From Kofleriaceae bacterium (GTDB lineage: Bacteria; Myxococcota_A; Polyangia; Haliangiales; Haliangiaceae), in NCBI GenBank assembly GCA_024762925.1, contig JANTGM010000019.1, positions 1 to 64,000 on the forward strand: a stretch of DNA of 64,000 nt, in the 5' to 3' direction. Positions 62,606-64,000 of this stretch are shown here, in pieces (the stretch's first letter is position 1; every line of letters begins with the position of its first letter). The notes beneath the pieces were generated by a model. The model worked only from the letters and a program-made list of their open reading frames with translations. It made no database searches and was not told where the DNA came from. A program made the position numbers and the translations under genes.

Positions 62606-64000
62606 TCAGGTCTGCCTTTGCTGTGCGATGGTGTGGGCAGCGCCGCCAAGCCCATAGAGGATGTAACTGTACTTGAGGACGGGGCAGTCGACCAGTACAG
62701 CCCAGGGACACTCCGCAGTTCGCAGACGCACCTGGTGGTTGCCAACCTGAAAGTAGGTGCGATCGCCTGAGCGTTCGCCGAGGCTGATGTGAAGGCGGCC
62801 TACCAGTTGCTTGGATGGAGTTAGCAGGTCCACAAACGCATCGTCATTGAGGTGTACTGCCCGCGATGGCCGTCCATCGACTTTGCTGACGAACGTGGTT
62901 AGGCCTTTGACGTTGATCGTTACATTGTGTGGTGCGCCAGGCGTTGGGGTGAGCGTAAACTGCGCTCGTGTATCCCCCCAGTGCAGTGTTGTGGCTGACT
63001 CCATTTTCACGAACTGGAAGGTGTGGCCGTCGACCTGCTGCGTTTGCCGCATGGGGGTGAGTTCGGTGGCATTGGGATCCACTTTGAGTGGTGATGCTGG
63101 CTTTGGGGTAGGTGTGGGTGTTGGGACCGGCGTTGGCGCTGCGGAGGGCGCAGTCGGTTTCTCGGCCTGCATGGCAGGGCCGATGTTTGCCTCGGTAGCC
63201 TGTGTTGGGAAGCGCCGCGAGATTCGTGGGGCCTGCATCGCGGTCTCAAGCGCAGTTGCGAATTCTTCTGCATCCTGAGGGCGGTCTGCGGCTTTGTATG
63301 CGCAGCTTTCTTGCAGAATGCGAAGTACTGCTGGTCCAACATCCAAGTCCCGGAGGGCGCGACTGGCATTACGCGCTGCGTTTTCTCGCCGCTCGTGAGC
63401 TTCATCGGAGCTGGCGCCCTTACAGATGGCTTTGCCGCTTAGCGCATAGACTGCCAGCAGTGATAACGAGAAAACATCGGCGGGCGGAGAAGCTGGGGCG
63501 CCATCGAGCTGCTCAGGTGCTGCCCAGCTTGGTGAGTACATCGCCAGCGGAAATCCCACGACAACTTGGGTCTCCTGTGCTTGGTATTCAAAGTTTCCCG
63601 TGGTCACCGACTTTGCGATTCCAAAATCGGCAAGCTTGGGCTCACGGTCCCGTCCATCGTTCGTGAAGAGAATGTTCTGCGGTTTGATGTCGCGGTGAAC
63701 AATGCCAAGCCTGTGCGCCTCGGCGAGGGCGTGGCCGAGTTTTCGAATGACTTGCAGCCCAGAGAGAACCGCGAGCGGCCCCTGGTTATGCACCACACTC
63801 GCAAGCGTGCCGCCGCCCATGTATTCAGAAACCTGCACTGGTACCCGGTGCTCACCGCTACTCTTGCGACGCTCAAGGTGGCCGAAATCGTAGATGCGAA
63901 GCGTGTTCGGATGGCCGAGCTTTGAGAGCGCAAAGGCCTCTTGCACAAAGTGTTCGTAGGCGGTATCCCAGATGCCCTTCTCGGTCCCCAGTTTATGGAA
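62606..64000 (-). CDS. Ser/Thr protein kinase, 5' end outside the window
   Basis: The frame is open to the right edge, so the N-terminal lobe with the G-loop and catalytic Lys lies outside. The visible part begins near the alpha-C region (QEAFALSKLGHPNTLRIYDFG) and shows HRDIKPQNILF, ADFGIAK with intact DFG, APEQLDG and DVFSLSLL. A Pro/Thr-rich linker (PTPVPTPTPTPKP) leads to a C-terminal beta-rich domain of about 170 residues with HTFQFVKMESATTLHWGD and LVGRLHISLGE, which I do not recognise. It ends four bases before the second kinase starts. Confidence 0.82.
   Translation of the reverse strand, partial: FHKLGTEKGIWDTAYEHFVQEAFALSKLGHPNTLRIYDFGHLERRKSSGEHRVPVQVSEYMGGGTLASVVHNQGPLAVLSGLQVIRKLGHALAEAHRLGIVHRDIKPQNILFTNDGRDREPKLADFGIAKSVTTGNFEYQAQETQVVVGFPLAMYSPSWAAPEQLDGAPASPPADVFSLSLLAVYALSGKAICKGASSDEAHERRENAARNASRALRDLDVGPAVLRILQESCAYKAADRPQDAEEFATALETAMQAPRISRRFPTQATEANIGPAMQAEKPTAPSAAPTPVPTPTPTPKPASPLKVDPNATELTPMRQTQQVDGHTFQFVKMESATTLHWGDTRAQFTLTPTPGAPHNVTINVKGLTTFVSKVDGRPSRAVHLNDDAFVDLLTPSKQLVGRLHISLGERSGDRTYFQVGNHQVRLRTAECPWAVLVDCPVLKYSYILYGLGGAAHTIAQQRQT

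Overview
The window looks like a chromosomal segment of a Myxococcota (former Deltaproteobacteria) bacterium of moderately high GC. The grounds are an envelope machine of the Nfs/Glt type with AgmX-type domains and myxobacterial outer-membrane barrels, many TPR proteins and lipoproteins, eukaryote-like Ser/Thr kinases, an FHA-domain sigma-54 activator, and tightly overlapping operons. I saw no rRNA, tRNA, CRISPR array, insertion sequence or prophage. All identifications are by reading motifs and gene order; no database search was possible.

Layout. 1-469: non-coding, with about 200-bp tandem repeats that recur inverted at 10915-11098. 470-6935: a small barrel protein, then an outer-membrane biogenesis run (lolD, bamA, ompH/skp, fabZ, a PPC-repeat surface protein). 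7100-10068: TPR lipoprotein, MFS transporter, NTF2-like lipoprotein. 10069-11093: mostly non-coding, holding a structured element, a 58-residue ORF, a clear intrinsic terminator and the inverted repeat copy. 11094-22948 (minus): ten contiguous genes collinear with Myxococcus nfsA-H (paralogues of the gliding Glt complex) plus two extra genes. 23062-24447: divergent FHA sigma-54 activator. 24487-27292 (minus): a PSCyt-like lipoprotein, SH3-barrel protein, DUF4266 and DUF3570 operon. 27459-31471: AAA-TPR protein and a CCA/poly(A) nucleotidyltransferase. 31454-35529 (minus): aroC, a Rieske protein, a degenerate EtfA-like protein and an ATP-grasp acyl-CoA-synthetase-like protein. 35599-41052: Kazal-like lipoprotein, large TPR membrane protein, MshEN-GAF protein.

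41106-51320 (plus) is a metabolic block: cysteine desulfurase, then thiolase, 3-hydroxyacyl-CoA dehydrogenase, enoyl-CoA hydratase, two acyl-CoA dehydrogenases, the B12 subunit of methylmalonyl-CoA mutase and its GTPase MeaB. Three lipoproteins with AgmX-type Cys-pair domains are interleaved, one fused to two cupins. 51410-55530 holds a lipoprotein, a geranylgeranyl-reductase-type flavoprotein, a hybrid histidine kinase and a STAS-like protein. 55890-58830 (minus) carries the mutase large subunit with both subunits of a 3-oxoacid CoA-transferase, so the window can largely account for short-chain acyl-CoA and ketone-body oxidation plus the methylmalonyl-to-succinyl-CoA step. 58919-60918 holds a DUF62-fold protein lacking the expected catalytic triad, and RlmD. 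The window ends in two adjacent Ser/Thr kinases (minus), the last cut by the right edge.

The most interesting parts are the one-operon Nfs/Glt-like machine with its divergent activator, the AgmX-type lipoproteins inside a fatty-acid-oxidation operon, the triad-less DUF62 protein, and the degenerate EtfA/ATP-grasp/Rieske set.
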